Source of the DNA: Aquisediminimonas sp031376385
GTDB taxonomy: Bacteria > Pseudomonadota > Alphaproteobacteria > Sphingomonadales > Sphingomonadaceae
Reading direction: 5' to 3'
Assembly: GCA_031376385.1 (NCBI GenBank)
Contig: JANMDQ010000003.1
Span: forward strand, 62,001 to 126,000
Length of the DNA: 64,000 bases
A model generated the notes under the pieces. That model was not told the DNA's origin and ran no database searches. It worked only from the letters and a program-made list of their open reading frames with translations. Positions 27,342 through 35,255 of this stretch are shown one piece after another (position 1 is the stretch's first letter; every line of letters starts with the position of its first letter). The translations under genes were made by a program, and so were the position numbers.

Positions 27342-28192
27342 GCCGCAGCGTATAGCGGGGTCGGAGAGGTGGGCAAAGAGGGGGTGAATTCAAACCACAG
27401 ATCGCGGGCCAACGCATGTTCGGCCAGTTCTTGTGGATTGACGGTATTCAGGATTTCCCACGCTGCTTCTTCTTCATCAGTCAGGGTGCGGCAATAGTCA
27501 TAGCTGCCATATTCGCCGCTTTCTGTGCCGTCAAAATCGGCAGGTGGCGGAAAATCGGTGGCTAGACTCGTTTCAGAATCATTCCACACGCCAAGAAACT
27601 CTTTGTCGCTGGGGCCGGAAGTGGCGTAATTCTCAACAAGTGGAGCCTGTTTGACGGGGCGTTTGACAGGATGTTTGGGGAACCGCGGATCAACACGGGC
27701 TTCGATCCACGCCCACAGGCTGACGTCGTCAGGTTCGCTTGCCACCAGATCAAGAAAGCTGCCAAAGTCTGACATCACCAGCCGCGCCAGACGGGCTTCG
27801 CGGTCAGAATCGCTCAGCAAACGGCGGTCCAATCGTTCAAGCACTGCTTTTGAATGATGGTGATTGTGCAGCCTGCGTGTGATCGTGCCATCCTCATCAC
27901 GCGTTGTGACATGAACGGTCCCTTCAATCGCGCGGTCCAGCATCACATCCTCCAACCGGTCCCGCGCGATCAAATGCGCCGCTTTCCAGCCAAGGCTGAA
28001 CGCCTGACCGCGCGCAGAATGGCGCAAAACATAAGCTCCGGACTCCGCCTTTGACACGGCCTTGCAAGCGCGAGACACAGTGCCTGATCCCGCCAGCGCC
28101 TCCAAAAAATCCGCCTGCACTTCGCCAGTCCACCCATCGTCGCGAATACGGCCTGTGCGGTAGCTGTAGGCGGGTTGAATAGCGTCAGTCAT
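27338..28192 (-). CDS. Sphingomonad hypothetical protein with N-terminal helix-turn-helix-like region
   Basis: A 284-residue protein. After YRTGRIRDDGWTGEVQADFLEALAGSGTVSRACKAVSKAESGAYVLRHS there is a pattern like the small-terminase/homeodomain HTH of a protein group I recall as common in sphingomonads. The middle is basic, and the C-terminus is acidic (DEEEAAWEILNTV). AAAGGAG is six bases from ATG 28192 but abuts ATG 28198, so 28192 is chosen. The four-base overlap with the ThDP enzyme suggests co-translation. No function is assigned; DNA binding is possible. Confidence 0.62.
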   Translation of the reverse strand: MTDAIQPAYSYRTGRIRDDGWTGEVQADFLEALAGSGTVSRACKAVSKAESGAYVLRHSARGQAFSLGWKAAHLIARDRLEDVMLDRAIEGTVHVTTRDEDGTITRRLHNHHHSKAVLERLDRRLLSDSDREARLARLVMSDFGSFLDLVASEPDDVSLWAWIEARVDPRFPKHPVKRPVKQAPLVENYATSGPSDKEFLGVWNDSETSLATDFPPPADFDGTESGEYGSYDYCRTLTDEEEAAWEILNTVNPQELAEHALARDLWFEFTPSLPTSPTPLYAAA

Positions 28193-28266
28193 GGTCATCT
28201 CCTTTGGTTTGTGGTAATGTGTTTATATAACCAATATGGTAATAAATGTCAAGATGGTTGTCGCTT

Positions 28267-28380
28267 CCGTCGTCCTGAACTTGTTTCAGGACCCATGCCT
28301 CGACGGTGGCGCAAGGCTGGATGGATCAAGCGTGTTAAAAACAGTGAGGCATGGATGCTGAAACAAGTTCAGCATGACGG
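28267..28380. repeat. Paired hairpin repeat (family A, CCTGAACTTGTTTCAGG), complete copy
   Basis: 35-nt arms 28267-28301 and 28346-28380 match as reverse complements at 31 of 35 positions. Each arm also folds on itself: TCCTGAA/TTTCAGGA on the left, ATGCTGAA/TTCAGCAT on the right. Two of the differences (C/G and G/C) are compensatory within the arm hairpins. A spacer with CTGGATGGATCA is shared with other copies. REP-like paired elements of this kind are usually moved by RAYT transposases; none is in the window. Confidence 0.85.
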
Positions 28381-28433
28381 GGTTGGGACATGACGGTAGT
28401 GGCAACGGCATAATCTACTGAAATTGAGCACAG

Positions 28434-28497
28434 TCGTCCTGAACTTGTTTCAGGACCCATGCCTCACAGTTCGATACAAACTCGATGGTTCCAGTCT
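28434..28497. repeat. Family A hairpin repeat, right side missing
   Basis: A second copy in the same orientation as the first begins with the same 32 bases of left arm and keeps part of the spacer (CTCGATGGTTCC), but lacks the right arm. It ends at the 3' end of the alpha/beta hydrolase gene. The 28199-28505 gap holds these two copies and an AT-rich stretch (28215-28255) that probably contains the promoter of the gene at 28192. Confidence 0.75.
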
Positions 28498-28505
28498 GAT
28501 CTAAG

Positions 28506-29459
28506 CTAATCCACCCCCGCCAACGCCCCGCGTGCAAAGCCGTTAAACGCGGCGTCCAACGCGGCTGGATTCTCAATCAGCCCGTGGCCAGTGGCGGGGA
28601 TGGTGACGACTGTCGTCCCGAACAACGTCGCCAGCCGTTCTGCATTGCTGAGCGGCAAGAAATCGCAGGAACCGCGCACCACAAGGGCCGGGATTTTGAA
28701 CGGGCCAGCGGGCTTGAACTTCAACGCGCCCAAGCTTTTGTCAATCAGGCGGTTGCCATAGACATTGCCGCCGGTGCCGGGCGGGGGCGGTTTGAGGTTT
28801 GCGCCTTTGCACACCATTCCGCCCATCAAATCATCATTGACGAGTGCATCGAACAGCGGGTTGACTTGGGATTGCGGCAGGCTGGCCTCCGCTGCGGCTC
28901 CTTCGCTGTCGATCTGGCGGACGGCGGCGGAGAGCTCTTTGCCGATCTTCACTTTGTCACGGTTGGTGACGCTGTAATCGCGCTTCGGCCTAGTGCCGGG
29001 GTAGAAGCCGGGGGATGTCAGGATCACGCCAGCGGTGCGCGCGGGGAAGCGACTGGCGTAGAGCGTGGCCAGGCCGGCTCCGTAAGAACTGCCCCACAGG
29101 ATCACGCGGTCATGGCCAAGTGCGGCGCGCAACGCCTCCACATCGGCGATGGCGCGTTCGATGGTATAGCCTGCGGCTGGGATAGCCTTGGACTTGCCGC
29201 CGCCTGCTTGGTCGAAATAAATGGTCGTGAAGCCTGCCGCGCGGAAGGGTGCCCCCTTCGCCTTTGCACCTTCGGTCGTGTACATGCCGGGGCCGCCGTG
29301 GAGGAAAATGACAGGCGTCTTGTGGATTGGTTTGTCGGCGGCCAGCGTCCAAGTGGCGAGTTCGGACCCGGTGGGGAGTTTGACCATCACAGGTGCAGTC
29401 TGGGCTGCGGCGGGCGAGGCGATGATGAGAGCTAAGCTCGCGAAAACACTCCATCTCAT
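28506..29459 (-). CDS. Exported alpha/beta hydrolase (proline iminopeptidase-like)
   Basis: A 317-residue protein with a Sec signal peptide (MRWSVFASLALIIASPAAAQ). The hydrolase fold shows the oxyanion-hole HGGPG, the FDQAGGGKS segment, the nucleophile elbow WGSSYGAG, and a late GHGL for the catalytic His. HGGPG and FDQ.G.GKS are typical of the S33 family. Its ATG overlaps the stop of the upstream aldehyde dehydrogenase gene by four bases, so it is the second gene of an operon. The substrate is unknown. Confidence 0.82.
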   Translation of the reverse strand: MRWSVFASLALIIASPAAAQTAPVMVKLPTGSELATWTLAADKPIHKTPVIFLHGGPGMYTTEGAKAKGAPFRAAGFTTIYFDQAGGGKSKAIPAAGYTIERAIADVEALRAALGHDRVILWGSSYGAGLATLYASRFPARTAGVILTSPGFYPGTRPKRDYSVTNRDKVKIGKELSAAVRQIDSEGAAAEASLPQSQVNPLFDALVNDDLMGGMVCKGANLKPPPPGTGGNVYGNRLIDKSLGALKFKPAGPFKIPALVVRGSCDFLPLSNAERLATLFGTTVVTIPATGHGLIENPAALDAAFNGFARGALAGVD

Positions 29460-30892
29460 GCCTGATGCACCGCTTTGGTCACATAATATCCGTCCAGCCC
29501 CTCTGGCCCGCCTTCGCTGCCGAAGCCGGATTCCTTGACGCCCCCGAACGGCGCATCATGAGTGCTTAGCGCGAACGTGTTGATGCCGACCATGCCGCTG
29601 TCCAGCCCGTCCGCAACTGCGTTTGCTGTGTGGATGTTTGTGGTAAACGCGTAAGACGCCAACCCGAACGGCAAGCGGTTGGCCTGTTCCAGCACTTCGT
29701 CGAGGCGTTCAAACGGCCGCGTCACGGCGACTGGCCCGAACGGCTCGTTCGACATGATATCCGCATCCAGTGGCACATCTGATAGCAAAGTCGGCTGGAA
29801 GAAAAATCCATCGCCGTAGCTTTCCCCGCCTGAGTTGAGCGTTGCGCCTTTGGCAACGGCGTCAGCGACCAATGCCCCAATTGCAGTCGGACGGCGCGGG
29901 TTGGCGAGTGGCCCCATTTTCGTGGATGCGTCCATACCGTCACCCACGGGATAGCCTTTCATCCGGTCCGTAAAGCCCGCCACAAAGCGGTCATAAATTC
30001 CCGCCTGCACATAGAAACGCGTCGGCGACACACAGACTTGCCCGGCGTTGCGGAACTTCTGAGGGACGACCATGTCCATCGTCTTTTCAAAATCACAGTC
30101 TTCAAAGATCAGCACCGGCGCATGGCCGCCCAGCTCCATCGTCATCCGCTTCACCCCGTCTGCGCACAGCCGCATCAGATGCTTGCCCACGGGAACGGAG
30201 CCGGTGAAGCTGACGTTGCGGATGGTGGGCGATGCGATGAGCGTGCGACTGACCAGATCAGGCACCCCGTAGACGAGTTGCGCCACGCCCGCTGGAACGC
30301 CTGCATCAATCACGCAAGCCATCAACGCGCTGGTGCAGCCCGGTGTTTCCTCTGGCGGCTTGGCAATGACGGAACAGCCTGCGGCCAATGCGGCGGCCAG
30401 CTTTTTCGACATCAGGTAAACAGGGAAATTCCACGGCGTGAAGGATGCGACAGGGCCAACTGGCTGCTTGATCACCATCGCGCGCTGACCCGACGGGCGC
30501 ACAAGGACGCGGCCGTAACTGCGCTTGGCTTCCTCCCCGAAATAATCGAACATGGCCGCGCTGGAGATGACTTCGCCGCGCGCTTCGCCAATTGGTTTGC
30601 CTTGTTCAAGCGTGAGCAACGTGGCGATATGTTCGGTGCGCGCGCGGATCAGGTCGGCGGCTTTGTGGAGGATCGCGGCGCGTTCATTCACATCCACATG
30701 ACGCCAATGATCAAACCCCTTTTGCGATGCGGCCAGTGCCTCTTGCAAATCGGCCTCAGTGGCGAGTGGCTGTTCCGCAATGGTGTTGCCTGTTGCGGGG
30801 TTGACGACGGCATGGGCATCACGCCCTTCACCCAGCCGCCAGCTGCCATTGATGAATAGTTTCAGGTCTGCATCATAAGTCGTTGTCATCAT
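29456..30892 (-). CDS. NAD(P)-dependent aldehyde dehydrogenase, succinate-semialdehyde dehydrogenase type
   Basis: A 478-residue ALDH: Rossmann and catalytic motifs ASFTPWNFPVYLMSKKLAAALAAGCSVIAKPPEETP, FTGSVPVGKHLM, the general-base Glu in MELGGHAPVLIFEDCD and the nucleophile Cys in RNAGQVCVSPTRFYV, then NEPFGPVAVTRPF. It is closest in pattern to GabD-like or 2-oxoglutarate-semialdehyde dehydrogenases. No gabT is adjacent, so the physiological aldehyde is not fixed. First gene of an operon with the exported hydrolase. Confidence 0.85.
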   Translation of the reverse strand: MMTTTYDADLKLFINGSWRLGEGRDAHAVVNPATGNTIAEQPLATEADLQEALAASQKGFDHWRHVDVNERAAILHKAADLIRARTEHIATLLTLEQGKPIGEARGEVISSAAMFDYFGEEAKRSYGRVLVRPSGQRAMVIKQPVGPVASFTPWNFPVYLMSKKLAAALAAGCSVIAKPPEETPGCTSALMACVIDAGVPAGVAQLVYGVPDLVSRTLIASPTIRNVSFTGSVPVGKHLMRLCADGVKRMTMELGGHAPVLIFEDCDFEKTMDMVVPQKFRNAGQVCVSPTRFYVQAGIYDRFVAGFTDRMKGYPVGDGMDASTKMGPLANPRRPTAIGALVADAVAKGATLNSGGESYGDGFFFQPTLLSDVPLDADIMSNEPFGPVAVTRPFERLDEVLEQANRLPFGLASYAFTTNIHTANAVADGLDSGMVGINTFALSTHDAPFGGVKESGFGSEGGPEGLDGYYVTKAVHQA

Positions 30893-30925
30893 TTAGCTCT
30901 TTTTCTGTGAGGGTCAGTGTGTGGC

Positions 30926-32206
30926 TTAACCTGCGAGGGCCTGTTCCAGATCGGCAATGATATCATCGACATGTTCAATGCCCACCGACAGCCGCACAAC
31001 ATCCGGCCCGGCCCCGGCGCTAATCTGGCCTGCCTCATCCAGTTGCCGGTGCGTGGTTGAGCTGGGGTGAATGATCAGCGAGCGGGTGTCACCGATATTG
31101 GCGAGATGGCTGAACAGCTTAACCTTTGACACAAGCGTAATGCCAGCGTCATATCCGCCCTTCAGGCCGAAGGTGAATACTGCACCTGCACGTCCGCCCA
31201 GATAGCGGTTGGCGAGATCATGATAGCGGTTATCGCTTAACCCAGCATAGGAGACCCAAGACACAGCAGGGTGCGCCTGCAACCAAGTCGCCACGGCCAT
31301 CGCATTGGTGCAGTGCCGCTCCATCCGCAGCATCAGCGTTTCCATGCCCGTGAGGATCTGGAAGGCGTTAAACGGCGAAAGCGTTGGCCCCAGATCGCGC
31401 ATCCCCTGCGTGCGGCAGGCAAGGATGAAGGCCAGATTGCCGAAACTTTCGGTGAAGATTTTGCCGTGATAAGACGGGCAGGGCTGCGACAGCGCGGCGA
31501 ATTTATCCGATGCGGCCCAGTCAAACTTCCCAGCGTCCACAATCAATCCGCCAATGCTATTGCCGTGGCCGCCCAGAAATTTGGTGGCGGAATGAACCAC
31601 GATATCTGCGCCATGTTCAATCGGACGGCATAGTGCGGGCGTGGCCATGGTATTGTCGACGATCAGGGGAATGCCCGCCGCGTGCGCAACATCTGCAATG
31701 GCCTGAATATCCTGCACAACACCGCCCGGATTGGCGAGGCTTTCGATGAACACCGCGCGCGTCTCCGGCGTGATCGCGGCTGCAACGGCGGCAATATCAT
31801 CCGCATCAACGAAAGTAGACTGCCAGCCCATTTTCTTGAAACTATGCCCAATCTGCGTCAACGACCCACCATATAGCTTGCGCGACGCCACAATGTGACA
31901 GCCCGGCTCCATCAACGTGTGAAACGCCAGAAACTGAGCCGCATGGCCCGATGCAGTCGCAAGTGCCGCGACGCCGCCTTCAAGAGCCGCAATCTTGCCC
32001 TCCAGCGCGCCAGTGGTGGGGTTCATCAGGCGCGTGTAGATATTCCCAAACGCCTCCAAATTGAACAGGCTGGCCGCGTGATCAACATCATCAAACACAT
32101 AAGACGCCGTCTGATAAATCGGCGTAATCCGCGCTTTCGTGGTCGGGTCCGGCTCTGTTCCGGCGTGAACGGCCAGGGTTTCGAGTTGTTGTGTCACGGG
32201 GATCAT
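30926..32206 (-). CDS. metY: O-acetylhomoserine aminocarboxypropyltransferase (MetY-like)
   Basis: A PLP enzyme that makes homocysteine (or methionine) from O-acetylhomoserine and sulfide (or methanethiol). TLAVHAGTEPDPTTKARITPIYQTASYVF is the family start. NIYTRLMNPTTGALEGKIAALEGG, the PLP-Lys region DIVVHSATKFLGGHGNSIGG and SLIIHPSSTTHRQL follow. The length of 426 from ATG 32206 fits the long MetY group, not MetB/MetC. AGGAG lies before this ATG; the frame opens 11 codons earlier. Confidence 0.92.
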   Translation of the reverse strand: MIPVTQQLETLAVHAGTEPDPTTKARITPIYQTASYVFDDVDHAASLFNLEAFGNIYTRLMNPTTGALEGKIAALEGGVAALATASGHAAQFLAFHTLMEPGCHIVASRKLYGGSLTQIGHSFKKMGWQSTFVDADDIAAVAAAITPETRAVFIESLANPGGVVQDIQAIADVAHAAGIPLIVDNTMATPALCRPIEHGADIVVHSATKFLGGHGNSIGGLIVDAGKFDWAASDKFAALSQPCPSYHGKIFTESFGNLAFILACRTQGMRDLGPTLSPFNAFQILTGMETLMLRMERHCTNAMAVATWLQAHPAVSWVSYAGLSDNRYHDLANRYLGGRAGAVFTFGLKGGYDAGITLVSKVKLFSHLANIGDTRSLIIHPSSTTHRQLDEAGQISAGAGPDVVRLSVGIEHVDDIIADLEQALAG

Positions 32207-32339
32207 GCTCCTGCAGTGGTTTTTCCCTCTTTGGAGCAAGATTGGGGAGAGATAAAGTGGGGTGATGGGGTTGGGGTTTGTGGACTATGTTGATGGTGAG
32301 CAGTCTTGACAGCCTATATCACATTAGATATAAAATCAT

Positions 32340-32717
32340 ATGTCTTTGACTGATCCACCTCCCAAAAAAGCGCTCATATGGATTGGCAGCAGCAAACGGG
32401 ATTTGATCGCGATGCCCGTTGCGTTGCGTAAGGAATTCGGGGTCGCATTGGATATTGTGCAGCAAGGTTTGACGCCGGATGGTGCCAAGTTGCTCAAGGG
32501 CAAAGCAGCCGGAACGACGCAATTGTCCGAGTATTATCACGGCGACACTTATCGCGCGGTTTACACGGTGGAACTGGAAGCGTGCCTTTATGTGCTGCAC
32601 TGCTTTCAGAAGAAATCAAAGAAAGGCGCAGAGACGCCGAAACCCGATCTGGATTTGATTGAAACGCGTTTGAAAGTAGCGCGTGCACTCCATGCCGAAC
32701 GACAAAGGAAAAACTGA
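32340..32717 (+). CDS. Phage-derived Gp49-like (RelE-fold) toxin
   Basis: A 125-residue basic protein. IGSSKRDLIAMPVALRKEFGVALDIVQQG, LSEYYHGDTYRAVYTVELEACLYVLHCFQKKSKKG and a Lys/Arg-rich C-terminus match the DUF891/Gp49-like branch of the RelE/HigB superfamily. FQKKS is the basic end of the fold. The next gene is an XRE antitoxin overlapping by one base (TGATG). The toxin comes first, as in HigBA. mRNA interferase activity is inferred from the family. Confidence 0.88.
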   Translation: MSLTDPPPKKALIWIGSSKRDLIAMPVALRKEFGVALDIVQQGLTPDGAKLLKGKAAGTTQLSEYYHGDTYRAVYTVELEACLYVLHCFQKKSKKGAETPKPDLDLIETRLKVARALHAERQRKN

Positions 32718-33049
32718 TGCCTCACACCCAACCCGAATTTGAAGAAAGCAGCGGTAATGTCTTCGCCGATCTTGGCCTGCCCGATGCGGACGACCTTGCC
32801 TATAAGGCCGGTTTGATCGGATCAATCATGCGTTACCAGCGCGAACACGGCCTTAGCCAACTTGCACTCGCCCAACTTGTAGACATCCCCCAGCCACGCC
32901 TCTCCAACCTTTTCGCTGGTAAACTGAACGGCATCACCAGCGAGAAACTGATTAAAGCCTGCACCCGTCTGGGGCGGCACGTGCGGATCGTAATTGAGGA
33001 GCATCCAAAGGAGGCTGTTGCCGGGCGAGTGGTGATGGAGGTGGCTTGA
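32717..33049 (+). CDS. XRE-family antitoxin
   Basis: A 110-residue protein with an acidic N-terminus and an HTH: GLSQLALAQLVDIPQPRLSNLFAGKLNGITSEKLIKACTRLG. It belongs to the COG5606-type antitoxins found beside Gp49-like toxins. The last third (HVRIVIEEHPKEAVAGRV) follows the usual HVRIVI strand. Expected to neutralise the toxin and repress the pair by binding upstream of 32340. Confidence 0.88.
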   Translation: MPHTQPEFEESSGNVFADLGLPDADDLAYKAGLIGSIMRYQREHGLSQLALAQLVDIPQPRLSNLFAGKLNGITSEKLIKACTRLGRHVRIVIEEHPKEAVAGRVVMEVA

Positions 33050-33095
33050 GGGGGGGGATTGAAACAGCTCGCTTGAGGTTGTGTGATCATAAGAT

Positions 33096-33338
33096 TTGAA
33101 GCAGACAGCAATCCTAATAGATAATGGCAGCGATCATCATTATGGCCACGCCATCAATATCGCAATCGAAGCACTCAAGGCTGTGTTTTTTCTAAATGGC
33201 GGTGCAGCTACCGCGCTTGTTGCGCTGACTGGAAAAGGCAGCGGCCAACCAGACTACGGGATAGCAATAATTCTGTTCGGTGCAGGCGTGTGGTTTGCAG
33301 CAGTTCCCGGGACACCAGTTCCGGGGACACAATACTAA
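33096..33338 (+). CDS. Small membrane protein, apparently truncated
   Basis: 80 residues. HAINIAIEALKAVFFLNGGAATALVALTG is a transmembrane hairpin-type segment, a pattern I recall from somewhat longer proteins of alphaproteobacteria with several spans; NGGAA is the typical core. A second hydrophobic stretch (AIILFGAGVWFAAV) runs straight into VPGTPVPGTQY, which is encoded by a 15-bp tandem repeat. The natural C-terminus therefore looks replaced. No function known; it may be decaying. Confidence 0.5.
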   Translation: MKQTAILIDNGSDHHYGHAINIAIEALKAVFFLNGGAATALVALTGKGSGQPDYGIAIILFGAGVWFAAVPGTPVPGTQY

Positions 33339-33342
33339 TTAA
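33301..33342. repeat. 15-bp tandem repeat with GTTCCGGGGACACAATACT motif
   Basis: CAGTTCCCGGGACAC (33301-33315) is followed at once by CAGTTCCGGGGACAC (33316-33330), one mismatch, then AATACTAATTAA. From memory, TTCCGGGGACACAATACT sequences occur beside IS200-like/RAYT transposase genes. This may be the scar of such an element. Confidence 0.55.
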
Positions 33343-33347
33343 TCCCC

Positions 33348-33590
33348 TCAAGCCGCCGCCTCCAGCCGATCCGCCAGCCACATCTTGATCAGCGCCTGCC
33401 GGGTGACGCCGCGGGATTTGGCGTGCACGTCAAGCTTTGCGACCATGTGCTGCGGCATATCGAGGTTGACGCGTTTGGATTCCAGCCCGGGGCGGCGGAA
33501 GCTGGACCAATCAAGATAGTCGCTCATGTCTTCACCATCGTCGAAACGGCGGTCAAATTCTTCGGCGCTAATCGCTTTTGCGGCTGACAT
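33348..33590 (-). CDS. BrnA-type antitoxin (CopG/RHH family)
   Basis: 80 residues: an acidic linker with FDRRFDDGEDMSDYLDW, then SKRVNLDMPQHMVAKLDVHAKSRGVTRQALIKMWLADRL, a ribbon-helix-helix with the VNLDMP strand of BrnA antitoxins. The BrnT toxin normally lies immediately upstream and overlaps. Here only the C-terminal third of brnT remains, so the antitoxin is orphaned. Confidence 0.82.
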   Translation of the reverse strand: MSAAKAISAEEFDRRFDDGEDMSDYLDWSSFRRPGLESKRVNLDMPQHMVAKLDVHAKSRGVTRQALIKMWLADRLEAAA

Positions 33591-33699
33591 AGTCTTTCAC
33601 CTCATTCTCTCTTGATCGCCGGACAGAGATGATGCGGATGATCTCATCTCGCATTGTGTAAACCGCCGCAGCATATCCGATTCCGCCCCCCCAACTCAC
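33568..33699 (-). pseudogene. Remnant of brnT toxin gene, C-terminal third only
   Basis: Reading the minus strand gives 43 codons, VSWGGGIGYAAAVYTMRDE followed by IIRIISVRRSRENEVKDYVSRKSD and a stop. RIISVRRSRENEVKDY is the conserved C-terminal part of BrnT RNases. It overlaps the start of brnA by 23 bases, as intact brnT genes do. The N-terminal catalytic region is gone: the frame begins exactly at the stop of the upstream oxygenase gene (GTGA). Confidence 0.7.
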
Positions 33700-34292
33700 C
33701 GATAGTTAAAACTGATCGATATCCGGTCGCTCTTCGCATTCCCCGCTGGCACTTCGTGGCGGAGCCAGCTTTCCCAGAGGAAAATGGTGCCTGCTTTGGG
33801 CATGGCATAATGGAAGGCGCGGGCGTCGTCTGTTGCGTCCGCCGTGCGCGTCGGTGCTGCCATCATGAGGGGCAGGCGCGGGTCTTCCAATTTCAGCGCC
33901 CCGCTGCCTTTGGGCACCGCGACATAGATCGTGCCAGACACAATGCTGTGCGGATGAATATGCCCGCTGTGCCCGCCGCCGGGATTCAGGATGTTCGCCC
34001 ACATCGAATCGAGCTTCAACTTGCCGCAGTCCATGAACGCGGCTTTGGCATAGGCGCGGACGTGCTTATCGAGTGCGCGGCGCAAGTCTTCAAACGCAGG
34101 GTCGCGGTGGATCAGATCGTTGAGTGAGGCATAGCTGGTATAGCCGGGATAGCCATGATCCTTTGCCCAGGCGCGGCCCGCCTTGTCGCCTTTGGCCAGC
34201 GCGCGGCAGGACTGTTCCAGTTCAGCAATCAGCGCGTCATTGTCCAACGCAGCCTCATAAAAGCGAGTGACGAAAAGGGATTTGATGTTCAT
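33696..34292 (-). CDS. Putative 2OG-Fe(II) oxygenase (TIGR02466-like)
   Basis: 198 residues from ATG 34292 (MNIKSLFVTRFYEAAL). The jelly-roll iron site is visible: GGGHSGHIHPHSIVSGTIYVAVPKGSG gives the His residues, and the second half has LFLWESWLRHEV-type IFLWESWLRHEVPAGNAKSDRISISFNYR with the distal His and the Arg that binds 2-oxoglutarate. The frame extends ~100 codons upstream into the divergent gene, without family similarity. The substrate is unknown. Confidence 0.83.
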   Translation of the reverse strand: MNIKSLFVTRFYEAALDNDALIAELEQSCRALAKGDKAGRAWAKDHGYPGYTSYASLNDLIHRDPAFEDLRRALDKHVRAYAKAAFMDCGKLKLDSMWANILNPGGGHSGHIHPHSIVSGTIYVAVPKGSGALKLEDPRLPLMMAAPTRTADATDDARAFHYAMPKAGTIFLWESWLRHEVPAGNAKSDRISISFNYR

Positions 34293-34343
34293 ACCGGCGT
34301 TAATGCACATGCAATTGACATGACGCAATGAAGGAGAGTGATG

Positions 34344-35255
34344 ATGGATATCGTGACTGAAGGCCTGCGCTTTCCCGAAGGGCCCGTGGCGATGCCGGAT
34401 GGCAGCGTCATCCTGACTGAAATCGAGGCGGGGCGGATCACGCGCGTCGCAGCAGACGGCACCAAAACGACCGTTGCAACGCCGGGTGGCGGGCCGAATG
34501 GTCTGGCGATTGGCCCGGACGGAAAGCTGTATTGTTGCAACAACGGCGGGTTCCACTGGAATGAGCGTGATGGCTATCTGACGCCGCACGGTATCGCGTC
34601 AGACTATAGCGGCGGGCGGATCGAACGGATTGATATCGCAACCGGGGCAGTCGAAATCCTCTATAAATCTGGTGACTTTGGCTGCACTCTGCGCGGCCCC
34701 AATGATATTGTGTTTGATGATCACGGGGGCTTCTGGTTCACTGATCACGGCAAGCAAGACTTCACTACCCGCGCGCACGATATTGTTGGTATTTTCTACG
34801 GCAAGGCCAATGGCACCCATCTGGAGGAAGTCATTTTCCCCTCCAACAACCCGAACGGTGTTGGCCTGTCGCCCGATGGCAAGCGGCTTTATGCGGCGGA
34901 AACCTATACCTGCCGGTTGATGGCCTTTGATGTCGTTGCACCGGGCAAAGTCGCCGATGCGTCTGGCCCGGGCGGGCAGGGCATTCCGCTTTACCGGCCT
35001 GCGGGATATAAATTCTTTGACAGTCTGGCGATGGAGGCAGGTGGTAACATTTGCGTCGCGACGATTGGGGAAAGCGGAATTTCAGTTGTCTCACCTGCCG
35101 GGGAACTGGTGGAATTTGTGGCAACGCCTGACCTGTTCACGACCAACATCTGCTTTGGCGGGGCGGATATGATGGATGCTTGGATTTGCCTGTCCGGCAC
35201 CGGAAAACTTGCCAAGACGCGCTGGGCAAGGCCGGGGCTGAAGCTTCGCTATTGA
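34344..35255 (+). CDS. SMP-30/gluconolactonase family protein
   Basis: A six-bladed beta-propeller of about 303 residues. EGLRFPEGPVAMPDGSVILTEIEAGRI carries the metal Glu. GGPNGLAIGPDGKLYCCNNGG, GPNDIVFDDHGGFWFTDHG, FPSNNPNGVGLSPDGKRLYAAETYT and DSLAMEAGGNICVAT follow as repeated blades. AAGGAG precedes three in-frame starts (GTG 34338, ATG 34341, ATG 34344); spacing favours 34344. No signal peptide. A lactonase or esterase is likely; the substrate is unknown. Its stop overlaps the ATG of the cyanophycinase by one base. Confidence 0.87.
   Translation: MDIVTEGLRFPEGPVAMPDGSVILTEIEAGRITRVAADGTKTTVATPGGGPNGLAIGPDGKLYCCNNGGFHWNERDGYLTPHGIASDYSGGRIERIDIATGAVEILYKSGDFGCTLRGPNDIVFDDHGGFWFTDHGKQDFTTRAHDIVGIFYGKANGTHLEEVIFPSNNPNGVGLSPDGKRLYAAETYTCRLMAFDVVAPGKVADASGPGGQGIPLYRPAGYKFFDSLAMEAGGNICVATIGESGISVVSPAGELVEFVATPDLFTTNICFGGADMMDAWICLSGTGKLAKTRWARPGLKLRY

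Noticed and set aside
28584..29435. 283-codon plus-strand frame over the exported hydrolase
   Set aside because: Shadow of a gene with signal peptide, HGGPG and GSSYG on the minus strand.
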